Shown here piece after piece: positions 39,369 through 47,702 of a stretch of DNA of 64,000 nucleotides. Origin of the DNA: CAYXGZ01 sp964464755. Its GTDB lineage: Bacteria > Planctomycetota > MHYJ01 > JACPRB01. The stretch lies in assembly GCA_964464755.1 (NCBI GenBank), contig CAYXGZ010000003.1, positions 83,673 to 147,672 of the forward strand, given 5' to 3'. The first letter of the stretch is position 1; every line of letters starts with the position of its first letter. The notes under the pieces were generated by a model, which searched no databases, had not been told where the DNA came from, and saw only the letters and a list, made by a program, of their open reading frames with translations. Position numbers and translations under genes: made by a program.

Positions 39369-39811
39369 ACGCCGTGGACGTCCTGAACCTCGCGATGCGC
39401 TGGCTGCACGTCGCCTCCGCGATCACCGCGGTCGGCGCCACGGTCTTTCTCCGCCTCGTGCTCGTCCCCTCGCTCGCGGAGCTCGACGACGAGTCGCGGT
39501 CCCGGGTCCTCGGCGCGCTTTCGCGCCGCCTGCGACTGCTGATCCACGCCGCGATCGGCGGGCTCCTCGTGTCGGGCCTCTACAACACGCACCTGCTCTG
39601 GAGGACCACGGTCGCGCCGTACCCGGCCGTGTACGCGGTCAAGGTCGCGCTCGCGCTGGTCCTCTTCGCGATCGCGATCCTGCTGACGTCGTCGAGCCCG
39701 CGCCGCGCCGCGTTCCAGGCCCGCCGCCGGACCTGGCTGGGCGTCAACCTGGTCCTCGCCGCCGCCATCGTCCTGCTGTCGGCCTACCTCCGCACCCTCC
39801 ACTCGGCGTAG
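39365..39811 (+). CDS. CopD-like four-helix membrane protein
   Basis: 148 residues with four transmembrane helices. It contains AMRWLHVASAITAVGATVF near the start and LIHAAIGGLLVSGLYNTHLLW, a pattern shared with CopD-like and related integral membrane proteins that carry conserved His in helices. It probably partners the preceding flavoprotein, to which it is translationally coupled. Metal or heme binding is possible but not shown. Confidence 0.65.
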   Translation: MNAVDVLNLAMRWLHVASAITAVGATVFLRLVLVPSLAELDDESRSRVLGALSRRLRLLIHAAIGGLLVSGLYNTHLLWRTTVAPYPAVYAVKVALALVLFAIAILLTSSSPRRAAFQARRRTWLGVNLVLAAAIVLLSAYLRTLHSA

Positions 39812-39814
39812 AAT
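39809..39814 (+). promoter_or_regulatory. Leaderless-type -10 (TAGAAT) overlapping the upstream stop codon
   Basis: TAGAAT includes the TAG stop of the preceding gene and ends 7 nt before the ATG at 39822. Confidence 0.5.
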
Positions 39815-39821
39815 CCGCTCG

Positions 39822-40472
39822 ATGCACGTCCCCGCGCACGCGGCCTTCGGGTGGGCGATCGGCGCGCTCGCCCCCGGTTCCGACCGCCGGTTGCGCGGGT
39901 GGTGCCTCTTCGCCTCCATCGCGCCGGACCTGGACGGCGTCACCTACCTGGGGGGCGCCGCCCTCTACGGGGAGTGGCACCACGTCTTGGGGCACAACCT
40001 GCTCGTGGGCGTCCTCGTCGTCGCCGCCGCCGCGATCCACCACCGGGGCCGGGGCGCGGGGCGCATCGCTCTGGCCGCGCTGCTGGTCGCGATCGTCTTC
40101 GCCTCCCACCTGCTCACCGACGCCCTGATGACGTCCTGGCACCTGAGGATGCTCTGGCCCTTCTCGCATCGGGACTTCGGGGTGGACAACGGCTTCTACC
40201 TCTCGCACCCGGTCAACACGGCGCTCTACCTCGCCTCCCTGCCCGCGGTGATCCTGCTCGCGGCGTGGAAGAAGGTCAGCCCGCTGGAGCTGCTCAGCCG
40301 GCCGCTCGACGCCGCGATGATCGACGCGTTCCGCCGGAAGACCTCGGCGTGCGCCACGTGCGGGAGCCGCTGCTCGAATTCCTGCGGGACCTGCCGGCGC
40401 CCGGTCTGCCTCAAGCACGGGCGCATCCGCCTCTCGGCGGGCGTCGTCTGCCCGGCGTGCACCGGGCCCTGA
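39822..40472 (+). CDS. DUF457-type membrane metal-dependent hydrolase with Cys-rich tail
   Basis: 216 residues with about five hydrophobic segments. The opening MHVPAHAAFGWAIG and the motifs SIAPDLDG, HHVLGHNL, SHLLTDALM and WPFSHRDFG are those of the YdjM/DUF457 family of membrane-bound metal-dependent hydrolases. The C-terminal ~45 residues add a zinc-finger-like cluster (CATCGSRCSNSCGTCRRPVC, then CPAC). Substrate unknown. Confidence 0.78.
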   Translation: MHVPAHAAFGWAIGALAPGSDRRLRGWCLFASIAPDLDGVTYLGGAALYGEWHHVLGHNLLVGVLVVAAAAIHHRGRGAGRIALAALLVAIVFASHLLTDALMTSWHLRMLWPFSHRDFGVDNGFYLSHPVNTALYLASLPAVILLAAWKKVSPLELLSRPLDAAMIDAFRRKTSACATCGSRCSNSCGTCRRPVCLKHGRIRLSAGVVCPACTGP

Positions 40473-40474
40473 CG

Positions 40475-41230
40475 CTACTTCGCCGGCGCCGCGGGCTTCA
40501 CGTCGACCTCGAGGGACGCCTCGAGCTTCACGTGGGGCACCCTCGCCACGAGCGCCGCGCGCGCCTCGTCCGGAGCCGCCTCGGTCCGCATCCCGTAGAC
40601 CCACTGGCTGTCCGGACCCGTGAAGTCCGCGACCAGTCGGAACGTCCAGCGGCCCGCGACCTCCGGGGTCCACTCCTGGCGCCGGGGCAGGCGCACCCCG
40701 TCCCCCTCGTAGGGGTCGAACTCCTCGCCGGGCTTCACGGTGCGGAAATCGCCCTCCGTGATCGCCTTGGACTTGATGATCTCGCTGATCAGCTTGCGGC
40801 CGGCGGGGCCGGTGCCCTTGGGCCGGGCCGCGCTGACCTCGTACTTCGGGTAGCGCATCCCGAGATCCGCCCCGTGGATGCTGGGGACGAGGAGGATGTC
40901 GTGGTCCGTCAGGTTGCGGATCCGCGCCTCGACGCGCACCGCCTCGCCCTCCCGGGGCTCGCCCTTGACCGAGAGCGTCAACTCGAGCGGCGGCAGCGCG
41001 TCGATGGCCGCCCCGAGGGCGGCCTTCACGTCGGCGTCGCTTTCCGCGCCGAGCCGGGCCCGCAAGGCCTTGCGCGCGACGGCGGGATCCGAGCGGACCA
41101 GCTGCTTGAGGTCCTCGATCGCGGCCGCGCGCTCCTCGATCGACTCGGAGGCGAGCCTCGGCCCGAGCGCCGCGATCCGGGCGTCCATCGAGTCCTGGGC
41201 GAGGACCAGCGTCAGCAGCAGCGCGATCAT
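40475..41230 (-). CDS. Exported protein with helical repeats and beta domain, unknown function
   Basis: 251 residues with a short signal sequence (MIALLLTLVLAQ). Residues about 20-80 look like HEAT-type helices (SIEERAAAIEDLKQLVRSDP). The remainder is beta-rich and resembles an Ig-like or BsuPI-type extracellular domain (VEARIRNLTDHDILLVPS). AGGAGG precedes the ATG. Convergent with the DUF457 gene, 2 bp apart. Confidence 0.65.
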   Translation of the reverse strand: MIALLLTLVLAQDSMDARIAALGPRLASESIEERAAAIEDLKQLVRSDPAVARKALRARLGAESDADVKAALGAAIDALPPLELTLSVKGEPREGEAVRVEARIRNLTDHDILLVPSIHGADLGMRYPKYEVSAARPKGTGPAGRKLISEIIKSKAITEGDFRTVKPGEEFDPYEGDGVRLPRRQEWTPEVAGRWTFRLVADFTGPDSQWVYGMRTEAAPDEARAALVARVPHVKLEASLEVDVKPAAPAK

Positions 41231-41310
41231 GGGGGCCTCCTGCGTCCTCCGACGCCCGGGTCGGGGGCCGGGTACGCCGATTCGGAATTCCGGGGATCCG
41301 GCGGGAAGGG

Positions 41311-41316
41311 TAGCAT
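41311..41316 (+). promoter_or_regulatory. Leaderless-type -10 (TAGCAT)
   Basis: TAGCAT ends 7 nt before the GTG at 41324. Confidence 0.5.
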
Positions 41317-41323
41317 CCAGCCC

Positions 41324-41980
41324 GTGGATTCGTACCGCATCTCCTTCGCGCCGGGGGCGTCCCGGGCCGCGGGCCGCTACGTCGTCCGCGGGTTCTTCGC
41401 GCCGCGCGAGCTCCCCCTCGCCATGCTCCGGGCGCTGAAGACGCGCGAGTTCGTCCTCTACGTCGGTCTCCCCCTCGCGGCGCTCGCGGGGACCTACGCG
41501 CTCCCCGTCGACTGGCAACCCGCCGCGATGTGGATCGTGATCGCGTGGCTCCTGCTCGGCGCGGCGCTGCTGCTGACGCTCGGGCGGGGCGAGGCGGTGG
41601 CCGTGTACTCGGGGGAGCGGCTCGTCGGGGGGCTGCGCCTCAAGGTCTCGCGTCGCCGGCGCCGGCTCTGGCTCGCCGGGATCCTCGTCGACCCGGACCT
41701 GCGGGGGAAAGGGATGTTCCCCGCGCTGCTCCTCGCCGCGTTCCGCCTCGCGGAGTCGGCGCGGCCCCTGACCATCGAGGTGTTCGCTCCGGCCCACCCC
41801 GCCTCCCGCCGGATGGTCGAGAAGTACCTGGAGGGGAAGACCACGATCCCCGTGGAGCCGGGGGACTCGATCTTCGGCCGGGCGCTCGCGCGCTTCGTCG
41901 CGGAGGTGAAGGCCCTCGAGGAGCGAGGCGTGCGCTACGACTTCGAGATCGACCGGCCCCTGCTCGGCCCGGGGCGATAA
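41324..41980 (+). CDS. Membrane-anchored GNAT-like acetyltransferase
   Basis: 218 residues. Two hydrophobic segments (about residues 45-60 and 66-86) precede a GNAT-type domain: LWLAGILVDPDLRGKGMFPALL holds the acetyl-CoA loop (LRGKGMF), seen here as GILVDPDLRGKGMF. A C-terminal helical part follows (FVAEVKALEERG). The fusion of a membrane hairpin to GNAT is not common. The substrate is unknown. The GTG start is supported by TAGCAT 7 nt upstream. Confidence 0.65.
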   Translation: MDSYRISFAPGASRAAGRYVVRGFFAPRELPLAMLRALKTREFVLYVGLPLAALAGTYALPVDWQPAAMWIVIAWLLLGAALLLTLGRGEAVAVYSGERLVGGLRLKVSRRRRRLWLAGILVDPDLRGKGMFPALLLAAFRLAESARPLTIEVFAPAHPASRRMVEKYLEGKTTIPVEPGDSIFGRALARFVAEVKALEERGVRYDFEIDRPLLGPGR

Positions 41981-42066
41981 TCCCCGAGGGGGCGGATTCT
42001 TCCGGCCCTCCCCGGGCGGCGTCCGGCCTCCGGGGGCTGGCACGGTGCTTGCGCGTCAGGAGGCGG

Positions 42067-44280
42067 ATGAACCCCGTCGAGGATCGCGGCCGGGGCGGAG
42101 ACGCCTGGGGCGGCTTCGCGGCGATGCTCGTCGCGCTGCCCGCCGCGGCGGGCTACGGATTGCACGCGTTCCGGCCGCTCGGCGATGCGTACGCGGGCCA
42201 GGCCGCGCTCGCGGGGTTGATCGGCGCCGTCGCGGTCGGTCTCGTGGCCGCGGTCGCGGGGGGCACGCCCCGGCTGATCTCCGCGCCCTGCGGGCCGGCG
42301 GCGGCCGTGCTCGCGGCCTTCGGCGCCGAGCTGGCGGCGTCCGGGGTCCCCGCGCCGAAGATCCTCCTCTCCCTCGCGCTCATCGGCGGCCTGGCGGGCC
42401 TCCTGCAGGTCGGGATCGGCCTGCTCGGCGGCGGCCGCCTCATCAAGTACATCCCGTACCCCGTGGTCGCGGGCTACCTCAGCGGGGTGGGCCTCCTCCT
42501 GTTCTCCGGCCAGGTGCCGAAGCTGCTCGGCCTGGCCCGGGCCGGCGACCTGCTGCATCCCGGCTCCTGGGCGCTGCCGGGGCTGGCGATCGGCCTCGCG
42601 ACGATCGCGGGGATGCTCGCGGGCCCGCGCCTCACGAGGAAGGTGCCGGCCGTCGTGATCGGCATCGCCGCGGGGGCGGCGGCCTTCGTCGTCGCGCTCG
42701 TGCTCGACCCGTCGCTGCGGACGCTCGCCGGCAACCGGCTCGTCATCGGCGCGGGATCGGCGTCCGCCGGCGACCTCCTCGCCGCGCTCGAGGCCCGGAT
42801 CGGCTCGCTGCCCGGACTCGAGGCCGCGGACCTGCGGCGCGTCGTCGCGCCCTCGCTGACCCTGGGCGTGCTCCTGTCGATCGACACGCTGAAGACCTGC
42901 GTGATCGTCGACGCGATGACCCGGTCCCGCCACGACTCGAACCGGGAACTGCGCGGGCAGGGGCTGGCGAACCTCCTGTCGTCCGCGGCGGGCGGGATGC
43001 CCGGCGCGGGCACGCTGGGGGCGACCCTCGTCAACGTCGGAGCCGGGGGCGCGACGCGGCGCTCCGGGATCCTCGCGGGGGCCTTCGCGCTGGCGGCCGT
43101 CGTGCTCGGCGCCGGGCTGGTCCCGGGGCTGCCCAACCTCGTGGGCTGGATCCCGCAGGCGGCCCTCGCGGGCGTGATCCTCGTCGTCTCCGCGCGGATG
43201 GTGGACCGGCACGCGCTCGACCTCGCGAGGAACCGGCACACGGTGCCCGACTTCGTCGTGATCCTCGCGGTCGTGGTGACCGCCCTGGCGTCCTCGCTCA
43301 TCGCCGCCGCCGCGGTGGGCCTCGCGCTCGCGATCCTCCTCTTCATCCGCGAGCAGGTCCGGGGCAGCGTCGTCCGGCACCGGATCCCGGGGTCAAAGGT
43401 CTCCTCGAAGCGGAACCGGCCCGCCGTGCAGGTCGAGGTCCTCCAGCGGAGGGGCGAGGAGGCCGTCGTCCTCGAGCTCCAGGGCACGCTGTTCTTCGGG
43501 ACGACGGACCAGCTCTACTCGATCCTGGAGCCCGACCTCGAGCGCCGGCGCTTCGTGGTGCTCGACCTCCGGCGCGTGCACACGCTGGACTACACGGCGG
43601 CGCACCTGCTGGACCTCATCGAGTCGCGGCTCGAGGACCGGAACGCGTTCCTCCTGCTCGCGGGGATCCCGGCCTCGCTGCCCACCGGCCTCGACCTCAA
43701 GGCGTACTTCGACCACGTGGGGCTGGTGAAGCGCGATCGCAACGTGCGGGTCTTCGACACGGCGGACGCGGCCATCGAGTGGTACGAGGAACGGATGCTG
43801 GAGGAGGAGGGCCGGGGCGAGGCTCCCTCCGCCCCCGCGCTGGCGCTGGCGGACTTCGAGCTCTTCAAGGACCTCGACGCGACGTCGCTGGCCCTGCTCG
43901 CCTCGGCCGTCCGCGAACGGAGCGTCGCCGCGGGCGAGGCGGTGTTCCGCCGGGGCGATCCGGGCGACGAGGTCTACTTCATCCGCCGGGGCCGCGTGGA
44001 GATCCTGCTGCCGCTGGCCGACGGGCGCCGCTACCACCTGGCGACCTTCTCACGGCAGGGCTTCTTCGGCGACCTGGCCTTCCTCGACCGGGGGACGCGC
44101 TCCGCGGACGCGGTCGCGGCGAAGGACACGGAGCTCTACGCCCTGTCGCGCGCGCGTTTCGACGAGGTGTCCGCGGGGAGCCCGGCCCTCGGGGTGGCCC
44201 TCTTCTCCCGGCTCGCGTGGATCCTGGCGCACCGCCTGCGGCAGACCGACGCGGAGCTCTCGGCGCTGGAGGAGGCCTAG
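42067..44280 (+). CDS. SulP-type anion transporter with STAS and cyclic-nucleotide-binding domains
   Basis: 737 residues. A membrane domain of about 10-12 helices (residues ~15-430) has SulP features (GFRP-like HAFRPLGDAYAGQAALAG, PKLLGL, GGMPGAGTLGATLVNVGAG). A STAS domain follows (about residues 455-570, VVLELQGTLFFGTTDQL and FVVLDLRRVHTLDYTA). The C-terminus is a cNMP-binding domain (about residues 600-730, FRRGDPGDEVYFIRRGRVEI, GFFGDLAFLDRGTRSADAVA). It probably moves sulfate, bicarbonate or a dicarboxylate under cyclic-nucleotide control. GGAGG precedes the ATG. Confidence 0.88.
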   Translation: MNPVEDRGRGGDAWGGFAAMLVALPAAAGYGLHAFRPLGDAYAGQAALAGLIGAVAVGLVAAVAGGTPRLISAPCGPAAAVLAAFGAELAASGVPAPKILLSLALIGGLAGLLQVGIGLLGGGRLIKYIPYPVVAGYLSGVGLLLFSGQVPKLLGLARAGDLLHPGSWALPGLAIGLATIAGMLAGPRLTRKVPAVVIGIAAGAAAFVVALVLDPSLRTLAGNRLVIGAGSASAGDLLAALEARIGSLPGLEAADLRRVVAPSLTLGVLLSIDTLKTCVIVDAMTRSRHDSNRELRGQGLANLLSSAAGGMPGAGTLGATLVNVGAGGATRRSGILAGAFALAAVVLGAGLVPGLPNLVGWIPQAALAGVILVVSARMVDRHALDLARNRHTVPDFVVILAVVVTALASSLIAAAAVGLALAILLFIREQVRGSVVRHRIPGSKVSSKRNRPAVQVEVLQRRGEEAVVLELQGTLFFGTTDQLYSILEPDLERRRFVVLDLRRVHTLDYTAAHLLDLIESRLEDRNAFLLLAGIPASLPTGLDLKAYFDHVGLVKRDRNVRVFDTADAAIEWYEERMLEEEGRGEAPSAPALALADFELFKDLDATSLALLASAVRERSVAAGEAVFRRGDPGDEVYFIRRGRVEILLPLADGRRYHLATFSRQGFFGDLAFLDRGTRSADAVAAKDTELYALSRARFDEVSAGSPALGVALFSRLAWILAHRLRQTDAELSALEEA

Positions 44281-44311
44281 GCCCTCCTTGCGCCGCGGGG
44301 CGGGCGTCCCG

Positions 44312-44317
44312 TATCCT
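44312..44317 (+). promoter_or_regulatory. Leaderless-type -10 (TATCCT)
   Basis: TATCCT ends 6 nt before the GTG at 44324. Confidence 0.5.
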
Positions 44318-44323
44318 CGCGCG

Positions 44324-45451
44324 GTGCGCGTCCTCCACGTCTTCGGCGACTGGAAATGGACCGGCCCGGCGGAGCCCGTGCTCGACCTCTGCCTCGAGCA
44401 GCGGGCGCTGGGCCTGGACGCGGAGATCGCCGCTCCGCCCGCGCCCCCCGAGGCGACCTCGAACCTCCCCGCGAAGGCCCGGGAACGCGGCCTGCATATC
44501 CGCCACGACCTCCGCCTGAACAAGAAGCTGAACCTCGCCGACAACCTCGCGGACCTGGCGGCGCTGAAGCGGATCTGCGAGCAGGAGAAGACGGACATCC
44601 TCCACGTCCACTTCTCGCACGACCACGCGCTGGCGGGCCTCGCCGGGCGGCGCGCGGCGAACTCGCCCCGGCTGGTGCGCACCAACCACCGGGCGCAGCC
44701 GACCAAGGCCGTGGGGAGCCGCCTGCTGTACCGGTACTTCACCGACGGCTACCTGACCTACTCGAGGGAGGCCCTGGACGCGGACGTCGCGACGTTCCGC
44801 CTCGAGGGCCGGGCCTGGCTCGTGAATCCGGCGATGCGCCTGGACCGCTTCGACCCCTCGAAGACGCCGGCTGACCTTCGCCCGCGCTTCGGGGCGGCGC
44901 CCGGCGACTTCGTGCTCGGCGTCGTGGCCCGTATGCAGCGCCACCGCCGCTTCGACGTCCTGCTCGAGGGCCTCAAGGCCGCGCGCGTCCCGGGCCTCAA
45001 GGCGTGGATCGTCGGCCGGGGGACGAACATGGACGAGGTCGCGGTGCAGCCCGCGAAGCGGCTCGGCCTCGACGGCGTCGTGACGTTCACGGGCTACCTC
45101 GGGCCGGACTACGTCGCGGCGCTCGCGGGCTTCGACGCGCTCTGCTTCCTGGTCCCGGGCTCCGACGGGACCTGCCGCGCGCTGCGCGAGGCGATGGCGA
45201 TGGGCAAGCCGGTGATCGGGGCGAGGCGGGGCATGATCCCGGAGCTGGTCGAGGACGGGCGCACGGGGCTCGTGATCGACGACAGCCCGGAGGGGATCGC
45301 GCGGGCGATCGAGAAGCTGGCGGGAGACCGGGAGCTGGGCCGGAGGATGGGGCGGGCCGGGCGCGAGGTCGCCGTCGCGCGCTTCGACCTGCGCGCCCAG
45401 GCCGCCGCCGTCGTGTCCGCCTACGAGAGCGTCCTGCGGGCGCGGAAGTAG
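44324..45451 (+). CDS. Family 4-type glycosyltransferase
   Basis: 375 residues with the GT-B fold. The N-terminal half begins VRVLHVFGDWKWTGPAEPVL and has DILHVHFSHDHALAGL. The C-terminal half has FVLGVVARMQRHRRFDVLLEGL, the donor-binding VTFTGYLG and the E-x7-E-type region CRALREAMAMGKPVIGAR. It transfers a sugar from an activated donor to a lipid, protein or polysaccharide acceptor that cannot be named. The GTG start is preceded by TATCCT. The 3' end overlaps the convergent gene by 31 bp. Confidence 0.85.
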   Translation: MRVLHVFGDWKWTGPAEPVLDLCLEQRALGLDAEIAAPPAPPEATSNLPAKARERGLHIRHDLRLNKKLNLADNLADLAALKRICEQEKTDILHVHFSHDHALAGLAGRRAANSPRLVRTNHRAQPTKAVGSRLLYRYFTDGYLTYSREALDADVATFRLEGRAWLVNPAMRLDRFDPSKTPADLRPRFGAAPGDFVLGVVARMQRHRRFDVLLEGLKAARVPGLKAWIVGRGTNMDEVAVQPAKRLGLDGVVTFTGYLGPDYVAALAGFDALCFLVPGSDGTCRALREAMAMGKPVIGARRGMIPELVEDGRTGLVIDDSPEGIARAIEKLAGDRELGRRMGRAGREVAVARFDLRAQAAAVVSAYESVLRARK

Positions 45452-46431
45452 GCCAGCAGGCCGAGCCCGAGCGCGAGGGCCAGGACGTTGCCGCTGGTCG
45501 GGCCCGCGGAGCAGCCACCGCCGAGCTTCGTCTCGTCGTCGCAATCGCAGCCGGCCGCCGGGGGCGGCGGAGGGGGAGGCGGGGGCGGGGCGGCCGGCAC
45601 GTACTGCTCCAGGCCCGGCGTCGTCAGCCGCAGCAGCGGATCGGCCTCGGGCAGGTACATCGGGAAGACCACCATGTTGATCGGGTCGAACCGGTCCTGC
45701 CACGTCGCCGAGGACTCCTCGTAGACGCGGACGCGCACGGAGGCCGAGGGGATTTCCACCACGTAGCCGCCCGGGATCCGGGCGAAGCCGCCATCCGCCG
45801 TGTAGACGTCCAGCAGGGGGACTCCCGGGGTCCAGGAGTCCGTGGGCTGGAAGTAGTACCAGAGGGTCGCCGAACCGGGGGCCACGGCGACGGCGGAGCT
45901 CGCGTCCCGCTGCATCGCCTTCGTCCCCGGGGTGCAGACGAACGGCACGAGGGCCGCGGACACCCAGCTCGTCGTCGCGGGCTTGTACTCCCAGTGGTTC
46001 GATCCGAGGCCCTCGAGCGCGTGCAGCTCCCCGCCCGTCGCGAAGAGGCAGGTGCCGACCGCGGGGACGAAGGGGAGCGTCGAGTGCAGCGTCCAGGCGT
46101 TCAGCGAGATCGAGTACCCGTAGACCTTGTCCGATCCGTTCCCGGGCGCGACGTACACGGTGTCGCCGTCGCCGGCCCCGGCGACCGAGGCCCCGAGCCC
46201 GGCGCCGACCGGCAGCGGCGCGAAGGTGAACCACGAGTCGGAGGGCGCGTCGTAGGCCATGAAGGTCCCCGACAGGTCCCCGACCACGACGTACCAGCGT
46301 CCGCCCTCGACCGCGACGACCGACTCCGGACCGACCGGGACCGGGGGCGCGGACCTGGCGGTCCACGACTGGGCCGACGCGGCCGTGGGCGCGGCCAGCA
46401 GGGCCGCCAGGATCGCGAGAGTTCTCAGCAT
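45421..46431 (-). CDS. Secreted kelch-like protein with C-terminal sorting-signal-like tail
   Basis: 336 residues. A signal peptide (to about residue 21, SAQS) leads a beta-propeller-like region with repeated Trp/Tyr-Gly patterns (DSWFTFAPLP, NAWTLHSTLP, NHWEYKPATTSWVSAA). A poly-Pro run (about residues 279-290) follows. The tail comprises CDCDDETKLGGGCSAGP, a transmembrane helix (NVLALALGLGLLAYF) and a basic end (RARRTLS). Cys-Gly-rich motif, helix and Arg cluster is the tripartite plan of MYXO-CTERM/Synerg-CTERM-type sorting signals, suggesting cell-surface anchoring. A strong GGAGGAGG site precedes the ATG. Confidence 0.75.
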   Translation of the reverse strand: MLRTLAILAALLAAPTAASAQSWTARSAPPVPVGPESVVAVEGGRWYVVVGDLSGTFMAYDAPSDSWFTFAPLPVGAGLGASVAGAGDGDTVYVAPGNGSDKVYGYSISLNAWTLHSTLPFVPAVGTCLFATGGELHALEGLGSNHWEYKPATTSWVSAALVPFVCTPGTKAMQRDASSAVAVAPGSATLWYYFQPTDSWTPGVPLLDVYTADGGFARIPGGYVVEIPSASVRVRVYEESSATWQDRFDPINMVVFPMYLPEADPLLRLTTPGLEQYVPAAPPPPPPPPPPAAGCDCDDETKLGGGCSAGPTSGNVLALALGLGLLAYFRARRTLS

Positions 46432-46536
46432 GGGGTTTCCTCCTCCGTTGAACGGGGTGCGGCGGAGGAGGGGAAAGCCGCGCGAAATCCGGAAAGATGA
46501 TTCAAAAAGAATGGGACTTCCGCAAGGAATTGCGGA

Positions 46537-47625
46537 TCAGGGCAGGAGGCGGTAGAGGCAGTCGCGGCGGCGGGGGGTGTAGCCGAAATCGCGGATGACG
46601 CGGGCGATGGCGGGCTCGGGCATGCGGAACGTCGCGCCGGCCTGGCTGACGACGTTTTCCTCCATCATCGTCGAGCCCATGTCGTTGGCGCCGAACTTCA
46701 GGGCGAGCTGGCCGATCTTCTCGCCCTGCGTGACCCAGCTCGACTGGAGGTTCGGCACGTTGTCGAGGTACATGCGGGCGACGGCGAGCGTGCGGAGGTA
46801 GTCGTGGCCGCCCGTGGGGGCGATGTGCTCGAGCTCCGTGTTCTTCGCCTGGAGGCTCCAGCAGATGAACGCGGTGAAGCCGCCGCCGTTCCGGCGCGCG
46901 ACCGCCTCGTCCTGCAGGTCGCGGATGCGGCGGAGGTGCTCGACGCGCTCGGCGAGGGTCTCGACGGTCCCGTACATCATCGTCGCGGTCGAGTTCATCC
47001 CGAGGGAGTGGGCCTGGCGGTGGACGTCGAGCCAGCCCTCCGTCATCAGCTTGAGCGGGCTGACGATCTTCCGGACGCGGTCGACGAGGATCTCGGCGCC
47101 TCCGCCGGGGATCGTGTCCAGGCCCGCGGCGCGGAGGCGCGCCAGGGCCTCGCGCACCGTGAGCTTCGAGACCTGGGCGAGGTGGACGATCTCGCTCGAC
47201 GAGAAGCCGTGGACGTGGATGTCGAAGGACTTCATGAAGCGGAGCATGTCCTCGTACCACTCGATCTTGAGGTACGGGTGGTGGCCGCCCTGGAGGAGGA
47301 TCTGCACGCCGCCCGCGGCCTTCGTCTCGCGGATCTTCTCCGCCATGGCCTCCTTGGTGAGCGTGTACTCCTCGGGGTGGCCCGGCGGGCGGTAGAAGGC
47401 GCAGAAGGTGCAGTACGTGATGCAGGTGTTCGTGTAGTTGACGTTGCGGTCGACGATGTAGGTGACGACCGGCTCCGGGTGGAGGCGGCGGCGCACGGCA
47501 TCGGCGCCCTCGCCGAGGTCGGCGAGCGTGCCCTTCTCGAGGAGCAGCAGGGCCTCGGCGTCGGAGAGGCGGGCGCCCGCGGCGGCCTTCTCGACGGCCT
47601 CGCGGACCGGCGTGGTGGTCAGCAT
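46537..47625 (-). CDS. mqnC: Cyclic dehypoxanthinyl futalosine synthase (radical SAM)
   Basis: 362 residues. The radical-SAM cluster motif C-x3-C-x2-C is at Cys68, Cys72 and Cys75 (NTCITYCTFCAFYR), followed by GGVQILLQGGHHPYLKIEWY and, near the C-terminus, GANDMGSTMMEENVVSQAG, all characteristic of MqnC. It cyclises dehypoxanthine futalosine in the futalosine route to menaquinone. The ATG at 47625 lies 9 nt after TACGGT on the minus strand; AGGA in that gap could also serve as a weak ribosome site. mqnA is nearby at 47994. Confidence 0.93.
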   Translation of the reverse strand: MLTTTPVREAVEKAAAGARLSDAEALLLLEKGTLADLGEGADAVRRRLHPEPVVTYIVDRNVNYTNTCITYCTFCAFYRPPGHPEEYTLTKEAMAEKIRETKAAGGVQILLQGGHHPYLKIEWYEDMLRFMKSFDIHVHGFSSSEIVHLAQVSKLTVREALARLRAAGLDTIPGGGAEILVDRVRKIVSPLKLMTEGWLDVHRQAHSLGMNSTATMMYGTVETLAERVEHLRRIRDLQDEAVARRNGGGFTAFICWSLQAKNTELEHIAPTGGHDYLRTLAVARMYLDNVPNLQSSWVTQGEKIGQLALKFGANDMGSTMMEENVVSQAGATFRMPEPAIARVIRDFGYTPRRRDCLYRLLP

Positions 47626-47634
47626 GGGCGTCCT

Positions 47635-47640
47635 ACCGTA
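47635..47640 (-). promoter_or_regulatory. Leaderless-type -10 (TACGGT)
   Basis: On the minus strand TACGGT ends 9 nt before the mqnC ATG at 47625. Confidence 0.4.
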
Positions 47641-47690
47641 GCGGGAACGGGCCGGGACGTCCACTCTGGACGGCTCCCCCGGCCGGCCGG

Positions 47691-47696
47691 TACGCT
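47691..47696 (+). promoter_or_regulatory. Leaderless-type -10 (TACGCT)
   Basis: TACGCT ends 6 nt before the GTG at 47703. Confidence 0.5.
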
Positions 47697-47702
47697 CCCT
47701 CC

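Noticed and set aside
44268..44300. Hairpin GGAGGCCTAGGCCCTCC as a terminator after the SulP gene
   Set aside because: The stem is imperfect and no T-run follows; it may be incidental.
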